A DNA stretch of 64,000 bases from Coralliovum pocilloporae (GTDB lineage: Bacteria > Pseudomonadota > Alphaproteobacteria > Rhizobiales > Cohaesibacteraceae): positions 1,182,001 through 1,246,000 of the forward strand of contig NZ_CP132542.1 of the NCBI RefSeq assembly GCF_030845175.1, given 5' to 3'. The notes under the pieces are model-generated. The model was not told the DNA's origin and did not search any database. It saw only the letters and a list, made by a program, of their open reading frames with translations. Below are positions 54,568 through 63,966 of this stretch, one piece after another. The position numbers and the translations under genes are program-made. Position 1 is the first letter of the stretch. Each line of letters starts with the position of its first letter.

Positions 54568-55296
54568 TCAACCGTTTGCCATATACTGACCACCGTTGAT
54601 GCTCATAACAGCGCCTGTGACAAAGGCTGCTGAATCAGACGCGAGATATTCGACCAGAGCACCGATCTCATCCGCTTCACCCAGACGGCCAACCGGGATG
54701 GTGGAGATAATGCTCTCAAGCACCTTCTCCGGAACAGCTGCAACCATTTCCGTGTTGATATAACCCGGGCAGATGCAGTTGACCGTAATGCCCTTGCGTG
54801 CAGTTTCCTGAGCCAGAGCCTTGGTGAAACCGACCACACCGGCTTTCGCCGTGGAGTAGTTCACCTGGCCCATCTGACCTTTCTGGCCATTGACCGAGGA
54901 GATATTGATGATCCGGCCGAAACCTTCATTGCGCATGCTGTCAATCACCGGACGGGTCATGGTGAACATGGAATCGAGGTTGGTGCGGATCACGTCAGAC
55001 CACTGCTGATAATCCATCTTGTGGAACATGCCGTCACGGGTGATACCCGCATTGTTGACCAGAACAGCCACCGGACCGAGATCACTCTCAATCTGGGCAA
55101 TGGCAGCAGCACAGGCATCCGCATCTGCGACATCGGCCTTGTAGACTGCGATACCGGTTTCAGCCTTGAAAGCTTCAGCACGCTCAACATTCCCGCCATA
55201 GATAGCGGCGACGGTAAAACCGGCATTCTGCAAGCGGCGTGAAATCGCTTCACCAATACCCCGGGTTCCGCCTGTAACAACTGCAACTTTGCTCAT
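54568..55296 (-). CDS. phaB: Acetoacetyl-CoA reductase
   Basis: A 242-residue SDR that reduces acetoacetyl-CoA to (R)-3-hydroxybutyryl-CoA for polyhydroxybutyrate synthesis. The cofactor motif is VTGGTRGIGEAISRRL, the catalytic Ser is in IINISSVNGQKGQMGQVNYS, and Tyr/Lys are in YSTAKAGVVGFTKALA. The SVNGQKGQ(M/F)GQ(V/T)NY segment separates PhaB from FabG. The ATG at 55296 follows TGGAGGCTCGT. It is downstream of phaA on the same strand. Confidence 0.9.
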   Translation of the reverse strand: MSKVAVVTGGTRGIGEAISRRLQNAGFTVAAIYGGNVERAEAFKAETGIAVYKADVADADACAAAIAQIESDLGPVAVLVNNAGITRDGMFHKMDYQQWSDVIRTNLDSMFTMTRPVIDSMRNEGFGRIINISSVNGQKGQMGQVNYSTAKAGVVGFTKALAQETARKGITVNCICPGYINTEMVAAVPEKVLESIISTIPVGRLGEADEIGALVEYLASDSAAFVTGAVMSINGGQYMANG

Positions 55297-55360
55297 ACGA
55301 GCCTCCATTCGCTTCAATAGTCAAAAGGCCCGACATTGCAGCCGGGCCAAATTCTCAGGT

Positions 55361-56650
<1,290 letters not shown>

Positions 56651-56778
56651 TCAATTCACCTCTATGCGTAATTCCAACGGCTATAGCTAGGCAATTCGTT
56701 TAGGAAACCGGTTTACCGATGCGAAAATCTCTTTAATGTGTAAGCTGAGGTTCAGACTAAACCGACAAAGCAAGGCCC

Positions 56779-57357
56779 ATGACTCAGACTGATCAGCCTA
56801 CGATTGTAAAGAAATATGCCAATCGCCGCCTGTATAACACGGGCACCAGCACCTATGTGACGCTGGAAGATCTGGCAGAGATGGTCAAGCGGGAAGAAGA
56901 CTTTGTCGTCGTCGATGCCAAATCCGGTGAAGACATCACGCATTCTGTTCTCACCCAGATTATCTTCGAGCAGGAGAACAAGGGTCAGAATCTTCTGCCC
57001 ATCGCATTTCTGAGACAGCTCATCCGTTTCTACGGCGACAGCATGCAGAACATCGTGCCGAGCTATCTCGAATATTCGCTGAACGCCTTCACCCAGGATC
57101 AGGCAAAATTGCGCGAACAAATGGCACAGTCTTTCGGCGTCCCCGGTTTTGGTGCGATGGAAGAACAGGTTCGCCGGAATACGGAGATGTTCCAGCACGC
57201 CATGCAGATGTTTGTCCCCTTTGCCAACACAACAGCTCCCGAACAGGATTCGGACGGCAAGGACAGTGATGCCGAGAAGTCGGAACTGGACATTCTGAAG
57301 ACCCAGCTCGCAGAAATGCAGAAGCGTATCGAGTCCCTGTCAGACAAGTCCAAGTAA
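56779..57357 (+). CDS. phaR: PHB/PHA accumulation regulator PhaR
   Basis: A 192-residue repressor. The DNA-binding domain is at the N terminus (IVKKYANRRLYNTGTSTYVTLEDLAEMVKREEDF), followed by the PHB-accumulation domain (THSVLTQIIFEQENKGQNLLPI and LRQLIRFYGDSMQNIVPSYLE) and a polar C-terminal helix. PhaR binds PHB granules and CTGC-N-GCAG-type sites, releasing phasin and other genes when polymer accumulates. A matching site lies upstream of ccr. It is divergent from phaAB. Confidence 0.92.
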   Translation: MTQTDQPTIVKKYANRRLYNTGTSTYVTLEDLAEMVKREEDFVVVDAKSGEDITHSVLTQIIFEQENKGQNLLPIAFLRQLIRFYGDSMQNIVPSYLEYSLNAFTQDQAKLREQMAQSFGVPGFGAMEEQVRRNTEMFQHAMQMFVPFANTTAPEQDSDGKDSDAEKSELDILKTQLAEMQKRIESLSDKSK

Positions 57358-57386
57358 TCACCAATCTCAAGCTCTGAACGATGAAT

Positions 57387-57413
57387 ACGGTCAGCACTGC
57401 GCTGGCCGTTTTT
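57387..57413 (+). terminator. Rho-independent terminator of phaR
   Basis: ACGGTCAGC and GCTGGCCGT pair (one G-T) around a 5-base loop and run into TTTTTG, about 30 bases after the stop. Confidence 0.8.
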
Positions 57414-57477
57414 GTTTGTCCTTGTCCAATCAGGGTTCAGATTCGCATCAGATGAATCACTCGCACCGACGAAATCG

Positions 57478-57493
57478 TTAACAAATCGTTACC
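57478..57493. promoter_or_regulatory. Near-consensus CtrA-type box
   Basis: TTAACAAATCGTTACC matches TTAAC-N6-TTAAC at nine of ten positions. It lies 94 bases before the start of the 107-residue hypothetical gene, in a 229-base gap. Binding is inferred from sequence only. Confidence 0.35.
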
Positions 57494-57586
57494 GAATGGC
57501 ACGGCATTTGCGATATAATCCTCAGAAGCGCGGCTCACACAGAAAACGTTTCAAAATGAAACAGAGTCCGCGTCAGGTGAGGCATT

Positions 57587-57910
57587 ATGGTTCAGTCTGT
57601 GCACGGTGTGCGGTTGGTACAGCCAGCACTCCCGTCTCAAAGAGATAATGACAACCGACAGGATCCCGGTCGTGACCACGCGTCTGCATCACGCCAGAAG
57701 CGCGCTATTCCTGTATCAGAAATGAGAATCGCGACGGCTTCAACCGTTACAGCGGCCTACACAGCTCAGCTGATTGCATCCAACATGCGCCTGATGCATA
57801 CCCCCGCATCCACACGCAATACCGATGCCCTGAGAGCCTATCACGCAATGCGCCGCTATGGCTCTGCGGAAGCTGGCTCTGTGATGAGCTCGGCAATTGC
57901 GGAACTTTAG
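57587..57910 (+). CDS. Hypothetical protein, 107 residues
   Basis: A small basic protein I do not recognise by name. The N-terminal half is polar and probably disordered (RDNDNRQDPGRDHASASRQK). The C-terminal half is helical: ATASTVTAAYTAQLIASNMRL, then DALRAYHAMRRYGSAEAGSV. GTGAGGCATT precedes the ATG. A CtrA-like box upstream may time its expression. No domain or partner is apparent. Confidence 0.6.
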   Translation: MVQSVHGVRLVQPALPSQRDNDNRQDPGRDHASASRQKRAIPVSEMRIATASTVTAAYTAQLIASNMRLMHTPASTRNTDALRAYHAMRRYGSAEAGSVMSSAIAEL

Positions 57911-57956
57911 ACCACGCAGGAAGTTTTATCTGACTGGATGCTCTGTCTATTTGTAA

Positions 57957-58000
57957 GCATATTCTTGTCCGAAAACCACATACACTTTTCGGGAATATGC
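57957..58000. repeat. Palindromic intergenic element of the Hyphomicrobiales type
   Basis: GCATATTC-TTG-TCCGAAAA at 57957-57975 is complementary to TTTTCGG-GAATATGC at 57987-58000, with a bulge and a loop of about 11 bases (CCACATACACT). The CCGAAAAC...CACTTTTCGG layout is familiar from small palindromes scattered between genes in rhizobial genomes. It lies between convergent genes and probably also ends both transcripts. Confidence 0.6.
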
Positions 58001-58001
58001 T

Positions 58002-59591
58002 CTAGTACCCGATAGCGCATCCGTCCTTGCGTGGGTCCGAGCCACCAATCAGCACATCATTGTCGTGATCCAGTGCGATGATCTGACCGCCACCATGCGG
58101 CATTGTGGTGCGGGTTATCCTGTGTCCGCACTGCTGCAGGCCAATATCGGTCAGAAGCGGCATACTTTCCTCAACTTCCAGCGTTCCGTCATCGCTCCAG
58201 AAGATTCTCGGAGAATCGAGCGCTTCCTGCGGATCACGCCCAAAGTCGAGCATATCCACCAGTACATGCGCATGACCCACAGCCTGATAGGCACCCCCCA
58301 TCACACCAAATGAATAGAGCGTCTTGCCATCCTTGCGGGCCATTGCCGGAACAATCGTGTGGAGCGGTCGTTTGCCACCATCAACACAATTGGGGTGCCC
58401 CTCGATCATGTTGAAACACGCTCCCCTGTTCTGCAGGGCAACACCCGTTTTCTCGGTCACGATTGCCGAGCCAAACCCGCGATAGACGGAGTTGATAAAC
58501 GATACGCAGCGGCGTTCCTCATCCACAACGGACAGATAGACCGTATCGGACTGCTTTGGCACATGATCTGCAATCACATCATTCCGCTGATCCGGTCTGA
58601 TGTCTTTGGCAAACCTGAGCGCAAAGTCCTTGCTGATCAGATCGGAGACAGATTCCGTCATGAAATCCGGATCGGCGATATGCCGATCACGCAAAGCATA
58701 GGCCACACGAGACGCTTCAATCTCTAGATGGTGACGTTCCCATCCCTCAGGATCGAGATTGCCGAGATCAAACTGCTCAAGAATATTCAGCAGGATAAGC
58801 GCGGTAATGCCCTGGCCATTGGGCGGCAGCTCAGCAATTTCAACACCACGATAGGTGCTGTAGACCGGATCAACGGAAAGGCAGTCAACAGCGGCCAGAT
58901 CATCCAGGCTGAGCAAACCGCCAGCCGCACGCACTGTTGCCACGATGTCTTCTGCCACCTCGCCAGTGTAGAACCCTTCCATGGCTCCCTTTTCAGCAAA
59001 GCGGCGGAATGTCTTGCCAAGTGCAGGCACAGCATGACGAGCACCACAGGCTGGCGCTGATCCGTTATTGAGATAGTGTTTCGCTGCCCCAGGGTGGCGG
59101 GAAAGCCGCTCTTCAAGGCCGCGCCAGTCTTCTGCCACACGCGGCGCAACCACATATCCGCCTTCGGCAAGATCGATCGCACGCGCCATGACACGATCAA
59201 GACCAAACCGGCCGTGCTTTTCCACCAGTGTCTGCCACGCGAGAGCCGATCCGGGAACAGTGATCGCATGCACACTGTCTTCACCCATATCGGAGACACT
59301 CAGAGCGCGGAGCTTTTCAAGCGTCCCGGCCTGGGCCGAGCGGCCAGATCCGTTCAGACCATGAATGGTCCCGTCCGGTTCTGTCACAATAGCAAAGCAA
59401 TCACCGGCAATGCCGGTCATGTGCGGCTCAACAACTGCCAGAACCGCCGAGGCAGCAACAGCAGCATCAACCGCATTGCCCCCGGCCTTGAGAATATCAA
59501 TCGCAGTACGACTGGCTTCGGGATGAGATGTGGCAGCCATGCCGTTCAATGCATAAACGGGCGACCTGCCGGGGCCGTGAAAGTCACGCAA
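58002..59591 (-). CDS. ggt: Gamma-glutamyltransferase family protein
   Basis: A 529-residue Ntn-hydrolase precursor. MAATSHPEASRTAIDILKAGGNAVDAAVAA is the typical N-terminal domain, and the autocleavage site lies before the Thr in KQSDTVYLSVVDEERR, giving large and small subunits. DIGLQQCGHRI and GGGQIIALDHDND lie in the small subunit, with GGSDPRKDGCAIGY at the end. No signal peptide is evident, unlike classical periplasmic Ggt, so it may act on a cytoplasmic gamma-glutamyl or acyl-type substrate. The start is a TTG at 59591 preceded by AGGAGGAGG. Confidence 0.78.
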   Translation of the reverse strand: MRDFHGPGRSPVYALNGMAATSHPEASRTAIDILKAGGNAVDAAVAASAVLAVVEPHMTGIAGDCFAIVTEPDGTIHGLNGSGRSAQAGTLEKLRALSVSDMGEDSVHAITVPGSALAWQTLVEKHGRFGLDRVMARAIDLAEGGYVVAPRVAEDWRGLEERLSRHPGAAKHYLNNGSAPACGARHAVPALGKTFRRFAEKGAMEGFYTGEVAEDIVATVRAAGGLLSLDDLAAVDCLSVDPVYSTYRGVEIAELPPNGQGITALILLNILEQFDLGNLDPEGWERHHLEIEASRVAYALRDRHIADPDFMTESVSDLISKDFALRFAKDIRPDQRNDVIADHVPKQSDTVYLSVVDEERRCVSFINSVYRGFGSAIVTEKTGVALQNRGACFNMIEGHPNCVDGGKRPLHTIVPAMARKDGKTLYSFGVMGGAYQAVGHAHVLVDMLDFGRDPQEALDSPRIFWSDDGTLEVEESMPLLTDIGLQQCGHRITRTTMPHGGGQIIALDHDNDVLIGGSDPRKDGCAIGY

Positions 59592-59760
59592 TCAACCAGC
59601 CTCCTCCTTGCAAACCTTTCTTCGCTCCCCCAACAGAGCAGAAGAAAGCCGTCCTCAATGCGGAGACGTTAGGGGGCTAAGGCTGAGAATGCAAGCCAGC
59701 GCGCAGAGCAGAACACCACATCGCTAAGAGAGGGTAACTATCAGACCGTCAATTTTAGGA

Positions 59761-60177
59761 TCACAGGTCCCCGCCCGGGCCGACAGAAAAATCGCGTCTG
59801 GCGGAGCGAATCGTAACGGAATACCCGGCCACAACATCGATCAGGGCAATGATCATCAGGATGAAAAAGACCGAATTGGCCGCTTCTCCAACCAGCAGAA
59901 ACTCAACCAGAAAGGCAATAAAGACCAGCGTCGACAGCATGTGATCAAGAATGCTGCCTGCCCCTGTTCTGGTGGCTTTCAGGATTTCAATGAACAACAG
60001 GACAAGCGCGCCAACAATCAGAATATCCCCGACGGTCAGGGTCCAGCGCGCTTCTGAAACCATGGTCACCGTAAAGACGGGCAAAAGCCAGGGGTCACCA
60101 AACGGCTCACCCAGAAACCCGAAAGCAAACAGATTGAAGACAATCAACGGCGCGATCATCAAAGGAATATTGATCAT
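59761..60177 (-). CDS. Inner-membrane protein, 138 residues, unknown function
   Basis: A small, hydrophobic protein with four predicted helices (MINIPLMIAPLIVFNLFAFGF; VGDILIVGALVLLFIEILKA; MLSTLVFIAFLVEFLLVG; NSVFFILMIIALIDVVAGYSV) and a short C-terminal tail RSARRDFSVGPGGDL. I do not recognise a named family. The ATG at 60177 follows GACCCTAGGAGGCCAGTT, again a copy of the dispersed motif fused to the ribosome site. Confidence 0.65.
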   Translation of the reverse strand: MINIPLMIAPLIVFNLFAFGFLGEPFGDPWLLPVFTVTMVSEARWTLTVGDILIVGALVLLFIEILKATRTGAGSILDHMLSTLVFIAFLVEFLLVGEAANSVFFILMIIALIDVVAGYSVTIRSARRDFSVGPGGDL

Positions 60178-60227
60178 AACTGGCCTCCTAGGGTCAAAAC
60201 CCGCGCCTCCGGAGTGTATAGACCATG

Positions 60228-60256
60228 AAAAAGGCCGGTCAATGACCGGCCTTTTT
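60228..60256. terminator. Terminator of rpmF (symmetrical)
   Basis: AAAAAGGCCGGTCA and TGACCGGCCTTTTT form a 13-14 pair stem with A/T runs on both sides, about 20 bases after the rpmF stop. It would work on either strand; rpmF is on the minus strand. Confidence 0.85.
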
Positions 60257-60277
60257 ACATAAACGCTTTTGGAAACC

Positions 60278-60460
60278 TTAGTTTTCTTTCGGCTCCAGGA
60301 TCTGACGACCACGATACATGCCGGTCTTCAGGTCGATGTGATGCGGGCGACGCAGTTCGCCGGAATCCTTGTCTTCGACATAAGCCGGCTGCTTCAGGGC
60401 GTCAGCGGAACGACGGAAACCGCGCTTCATCCGCGAAACTTTACGCTTAGGTACAGCCAT
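60278..60460 (-). CDS. rpmF: 50S ribosomal protein L32
   Basis: A 60-residue ribosomal protein: [20 protein letters not shown] is the canonical L32 start, followed by [20 protein letters not shown] and [15 protein letters not shown]. The zinc-binding cysteines seen in some L32 proteins are absent, as in other alphaproteobacteria. The ATG at 60460 is preceded by GGAGTGATCACT. It is enclosed by identical 20-bp direct repeats. Confidence 0.95.
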   Translation of the reverse strand: MAVPKRKVSRMKRGFRRSADALKQPAYVEDKDSGELRRPHHIDLKTGMYRGRQILEPKEN

Positions 60461-60608
60461 AGTGATCACTCCACGATCAAAACCCGCGCCTCCGGACAAA
60501 TCCACCGTCGCGGGCTCGAAACTCTCATAATGGCGGGTCTTATACAGGCACAAACCGGGTTTGACCAGCGGCAATCGCAACTTTTTTGCATTCAAGCCAA
60601 ACGGCCTG

Positions 60609-61307
60609 TCAAAGACAGTCCAGCAACCCGCCGGATTGCGCCGCACGTTTCTGAATAATACGGCCCAACCTCTTGTGTTTTCTACCGGGTCGGGCGGGGT
60701 TTCGCAAGGCAGGGTTCGGCAGACTGGTCGCCAGCAAAGCACTCTGCTCACGTCCGAGCTTTGCAGCGGAGCGCTTAAAACGATACCGCGCGGCAGCTTC
60801 TGCGCCAAAAATACCTGGCCCCCATTCCGCAATGTTCAGATAGATCTCCAGCAACCGCCGTTTTGACAGGACCTGATTGGCCCAGAGCGCCAATGGGACT
60901 TCAAGCGCCTTTCGCAGATAGCTTCGGCCATGCCAGAGAAAGAGGTTCTTCACCGTCTGCATCGTGATCGTACTGGCACCCCGCAGAGGTTTTCCTTCCT
61001 CAGCCTGTTCAAGCACCAGCTCAATGGCCTGCCAGTCAATTCCGCCATGGCTGCAGTAACGCGAATCTTCTGAGACGATCACCGATGCGATCAACCTTGG
61101 CGACATCTGCTCGAGAGGCACCCAGTCATGCGTAACGGGCTCGCCGGTTAGAACCCGCGCCATCATCAGAGTTGAACCGGGCGGGTCGACATACCGGTAA
61201 AGAACCGTCAGGCCAAACGGCAGGAGTGCAATCAGCAGAACGGCCACCAAACCCAGGCGGACACAGCGCCAGAACAGGCGTCGATACATCGGCCTCTCAT
61301 CGGTCAT
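60609..61307 (-). CDS. mtgA: Monofunctional biosynthetic peptidoglycan transglycosylase
   Basis: A 232-residue GT51 glycosyltransferase that polymerises lipid II into glycan strands. One N-terminal membrane helix ([20 protein letters not shown]) is followed by the catalytic Glu in [20 protein letters not shown], then [19 protein letters not shown] and [32 protein letters not shown]. There is no transpeptidase domain. The ATG at 61307 overlaps the oxyR stop (ATGA); another ATG lies 15 bases upstream. Confidence 0.9.
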   Translation of the reverse strand: MTDERPMYRRLFWRCVRLGLVAVLLIALLPFGLTVLYRYVDPPGSTLMMARVLTGEPVTHDWVPLEQMSPRLIASVIVSEDSRYCSHGGIDWQAIELVLEQAEEGKPLRGASTITMQTVKNLFLWHGRSYLRKALEVPLALWANQVLSKRRLLEIYLNIAEWGPGIFGAEAAARYRFKRSAAKLGREQSALLATSLPNPALRNPARPGRKHKRLGRIIQKRAAQSGGLLDCL

Positions 61308-62209
61308 GTGCGAATCTGCCACTCTGTCAAACCTTCAGCCAGCAGTTTGTAGTCCTCCGATCGATGTGATCGCTTGCGCCATACAAGCCTGATATCACGA
61401 AATGCAGCCGGGCCGTCAACAGGTGTCACATCCAGCCCCGTCCCTTTGAGCACACCGCTATCCACAGCAATCTGCGGCAGAACAGTGGTCCCAAGCCCGC
61501 CATCCACCATCTGAACGACCATCAGGAGACTGGAAGCCCGGATATCAGACAAGACATTGGCGTGATCCCGCCCTACAGCATCCAGAACATGGTCTCTGAG
61601 GCAATGCCCGTCCTCAAGCAGCAGAAGAGGTTCATCTGCCAGATCCCGTGGGGAGACTGATCCATTGGTCAGAAGCCGGTGGCCTGATGGTGCGGCAAAA
61701 TAAAACCGGTCCCGCAAAACCTGGTAGTCATCCAGCCCGTCAATCGAGTGGGGAAATGCAAGCAAAGCCGCATCAAGCTGCCCTCCACGCAGATCCCGGA
61801 GCAGGTTTCGGGTCAGATCCTCCTGCAACACCAGCTGAAGCCTGGGATATCTGGCTCTAAGCGCGGGTAGGGCCCGCGGCAGAAGAAAGGGCGCAATGGA
61901 TGGAATCACCCCGAGCTTGAGCGGCCCCGTTAAGGGCCCCTCATTCAGCATTGTCAGGCGGGTCAGGGCTTCTGCATCCACAAGAATAGACCGGATGCGA
62001 CCAAGTGCCGCCTCTCCAAGGCGGGTCAGGGGCAGGTCACGATGGGAGCGGTCAACGACCGAACCACCCAGAACCTGTTCCAACTGGCGGATTCCTGCGC
62101 TGAGTGTCGATTGGGTCACACCGCATTTTTCCGCCGCAACACTGAATGAACGGGTCTCCGACAACACGGAGAAATACTGCAATTGCCGCAAACTCGGGAG
62201 AACAACCAT
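61304..62209 (-). CDS. oxyR: LysR-type regulator, OxyR-like
   Basis: A 301-residue LysR protein. The N-terminal helix-turn-helix is VAAEKCGVTQSTLSAGIRQLE. The sensor domain has the OxyR peroxidatic motif LLLEDGHCLRDHVLDAV with Cys203. The residue at the position of the second redox Cys (212) is Val, and the only other Cys is Cys29, so the classical disulfide cannot form. It is divergent from ahpC, its likely target. It is transcribed with mtgA. Confidence 0.82.
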   Translation of the reverse strand: MVVLPSLRQLQYFSVLSETRSFSVAAEKCGVTQSTLSAGIRQLEQVLGGSVVDRSHRDLPLTRLGEAALGRIRSILVDAEALTRLTMLNEGPLTGPLKLGVIPSIAPFLLPRALPALRARYPRLQLVLQEDLTRNLLRDLRGGQLDAALLAFPHSIDGLDDYQVLRDRFYFAAPSGHRLLTNGSVSPRDLADEPLLLLEDGHCLRDHVLDAVGRDHANVLSDIRASSLLMVVQMVDGGLGTTVLPQIAVDSGVLKGTGLDVTPVDGPAAFRDIRLVWRKRSHRSEDYKLLAEGLTEWQIRT

Positions 62210-62359
62210 CAGAATACCGCAGAACCTACGTAGCTTACCGGATAGAGATAAAATCGATAGAGTCGTTCGAAATTATCGGTTGGACCACTGAAACTCAATA
62301 TGGTTCTTCATATTCATCCAGATGGATATGAGACATTAGCGAGAGTCAGGAGACACACC
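62210..62359. promoter_or_regulatory. oxyR-ahpC divergent control region
   Basis: The 150-base gap contains GATAG at 62241-62245, CGATAG at 62255-62260 and TATCG at 62274-62278, spaced in a way that partly matches the ATAG-N7-CTAT arrays bound by OxyR. AGGAG precedes the ahpC ATG. The site is a candidate only. Confidence 0.4.
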
Positions 62360-62914
62360 ATGCTCGGTATCGGTGAAACCCTTCCGGAATTCGAAGTTGT
62401 CGGCGTCAAGCCGGGCTTCAACAACATCAACGAAAACGGCGAATCCGCTTTCGAAACACTGACAGAGCAGAGCTTTGAAGGCCAGTGGAAGGTCATCTTC
62501 TTCTACCCGAAAGACTTCACCTTTGTCTGCCCGACCGAGATTGCAGAATTTGCGCGCCTCAGCGGCGAGTTTGAAGAACGCAATGCGGTTGTTCTCGGCG
62601 GTTCCACCGACAATGAATTCGTCAAGCTGGCCTGGCGTCGTGATCATGCCGACCTTGACCGTCTGCCGATCTGGCAGTTTGCCGATACCAACGGCTCTCT
62701 CATTGACGGTCTGGGCGTTCGTTCTCCGGACGGTGTCGCATATCGCTATACCTTCATTGTTGATCCGCAGAATGTGATTCAGCACGTCTACGCCAACAAC
62801 CTGAATGTCGGTCGTTCCCCGAAAGACACCCTGCGTGTCCTTGACGCTCTGCAGACCGAAGAACTCTGCCCGTGCAGCCGTGAAGTTGGCGGCGACGTTC
62901 TGCAGGTTGCATAA
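62360..62914 (+). CDS. ahpC: Alkyl hydroperoxide reductase AhpC-type peroxiredoxin
   Basis: A 184-residue 2-Cys peroxiredoxin that reduces peroxides. The peroxidatic Cys is in FFYPKDFTFVCPTEIAEF; the C-terminal resolving region reads ELCPCSREVGG, a CxC as in actinobacterial AhpC that works with AhpD. No ahpD or ahpF is adjacent. The ATG at 62360 follows AGGAGACACACC; a 20-codon upstream extension lacks a site. Probably induced by the divergent OxyR. Confidence 0.88.
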   Translation: MLGIGETLPEFEVVGVKPGFNNINENGESAFETLTEQSFEGQWKVIFFYPKDFTFVCPTEIAEFARLSGEFEERNAVVLGGSTDNEFVKLAWRRDHADLDRLPIWQFADTNGSLIDGLGVRSPDGVAYRYTFIVDPQNVIQHVYANNLNVGRSPKDTLRVLDALQTEELCPCSREVGGDVLQVA

Positions 62915-62989
62915 AGACCATTGTCAGGATGCGGGTGATTCCGCTTGACCTGATAGTGCCTAAACGATTACCGACTGTCTGAAGTCGGG

Positions 62990-63019
62990 CGCGGTTCGGG
63001 GAGACCCGGACCGCGTTTT
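62990..63019 (+). terminator. Rho-independent terminator of ahpC
   Basis: CGCGGTTCGGG and CCCGGACCGCG pair over 11 positions (one G-T) around GAGA and end in TTTTG. It lies 75 bases after ahpC and 20 bases before ispA. Confidence 0.82.
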
Positions 63020-63039
63020 GTATTCAGGGTCGGAAACAG

Positions 63040-63966
63040 ATGTCGAAAACATTCGAAGCACGTTTGATCGAGATCGCAGACAATGTCGAGCACCGGTTAC
63101 AGGATCTGCTGTCGGATAGCGTTCGTAGCGGTGAAATGGCTCGGCCCGAACGGCTGATGGCAGCGCTTCGGCATGGCGCTCTTGATGGCGGCAAGCGTGT
63201 CAGGCCTTTCCTGCTGATGGAGACGGCCCACCTGTTTGGTGCGGAAGACACGCAAAGCCTCAATACAGCCTGCGCTCTTGAATGCATCCATTGCTACAGC
63301 CTGATCCATGATGACCTGCCTTCCATGGACAATGATGGCCTGCGGCGCGGCAAGCCGACCGTTCATCGCGCCTTTGATGAAGCCACGGCGATACTTGCAG
63401 GTGACAGTCTGCTGACACTGGCATTCGAGATCATGGCATCTGACGAGCAGCTGACAGACCCGCAGCTCCGGATCACCCTGGTCCGATTGCTGGCCCAGGC
63501 AGCCGGTATAGGCGGGATGATCGGCGGCCAGATGAAAGATCTGGCTGCAGAAGGGCGGTTCGAAAAGACCCCTGTCCCACAGCTGACCGAGCCGGATATC
63601 CGCCAGCTTCAGGCAATGAAGACAGGCGCGCTGCTGCGTTTCGCCTGTGAGGCCGGAGCACGCATCGGGCAGGCTTCATCCGCACACATTGCGCAGATGA
63701 CACGGTTCGGCGATATCGTCGGCCTTGCCTTCCAGCTCGCTGATGATCTTCTGGATGAAACCGCGACAGAGGCAACCGTAGGAAAAGCCACAGGGAAAGA
63801 CCGGGCCGCAGGCAAGGCCACGTTCGTCACCCTCTATGGTATTGACGGCACAAAGACGCGGCTCCAGAAGCTGGTGGAAGAAGCCCGTGACCTGCTCACC
63901 CCGTTCGGTGACAAGGGACAATGCCTTCTGGAGGCGGCACGTTTCATCGCCGCCCGAACGCACTGA
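63040..63966 (+). CDS. ispA: Polyprenyl diphosphate synthase (farnesyl/geranylgeranyl type)
   Basis: A 308-residue trans-prenyltransferase. LDGGKRVRPFLLMETAHLF, the first Asp-rich motif DDLPSMDNDGLRRGKPT and GGQMKDLAAEG are seen, and the second motif is FQLADDLLDETATEA. The DDxxxxD first motif with PS before MD is typical of bacterial farnesyl or geranylgeranyl diphosphate synthases making precursors of quinones and cell-wall lipid. Product length is not certain. The ATG at 63040 lies 20 bases after the ahpC terminator. Nothing further is seen in the last 34 bases. Confidence 0.8.
   Translation: MSKTFEARLIEIADNVEHRLQDLLSDSVRSGEMARPERLMAALRHGALDGGKRVRPFLLMETAHLFGAEDTQSLNTACALECIHCYSLIHDDLPSMDNDGLRRGKPTVHRAFDEATAILAGDSLLTLAFEIMASDEQLTDPQLRITLVRLLAQAAGIGGMIGGQMKDLAAEGRFEKTPVPQLTEPDIRQLQAMKTGALLRFACEAGARIGQASSAHIAQMTRFGDIVGLAFQLADDLLDETATEATVGKATGKDRAAGKATFVTLYGIDGTKTRLQKLVEEARDLLTPFGDKGQCLLEAARFIAARTH

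Larger units (their letters stand above)
60194..60496. repeat. 20-bp direct repeats flanking rpmF
   Basis: TCAAAACCCGCGCCTCCGGA occurs at 60194-60213 and again, identical and in the same orientation, at 60477-60496, with 263 bases between copies. The pair brackets rpmF and its terminator. The left copy is joined to AGGG, so it also contains the dispersed AGGGTCAA core. Confidence 0.65.
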
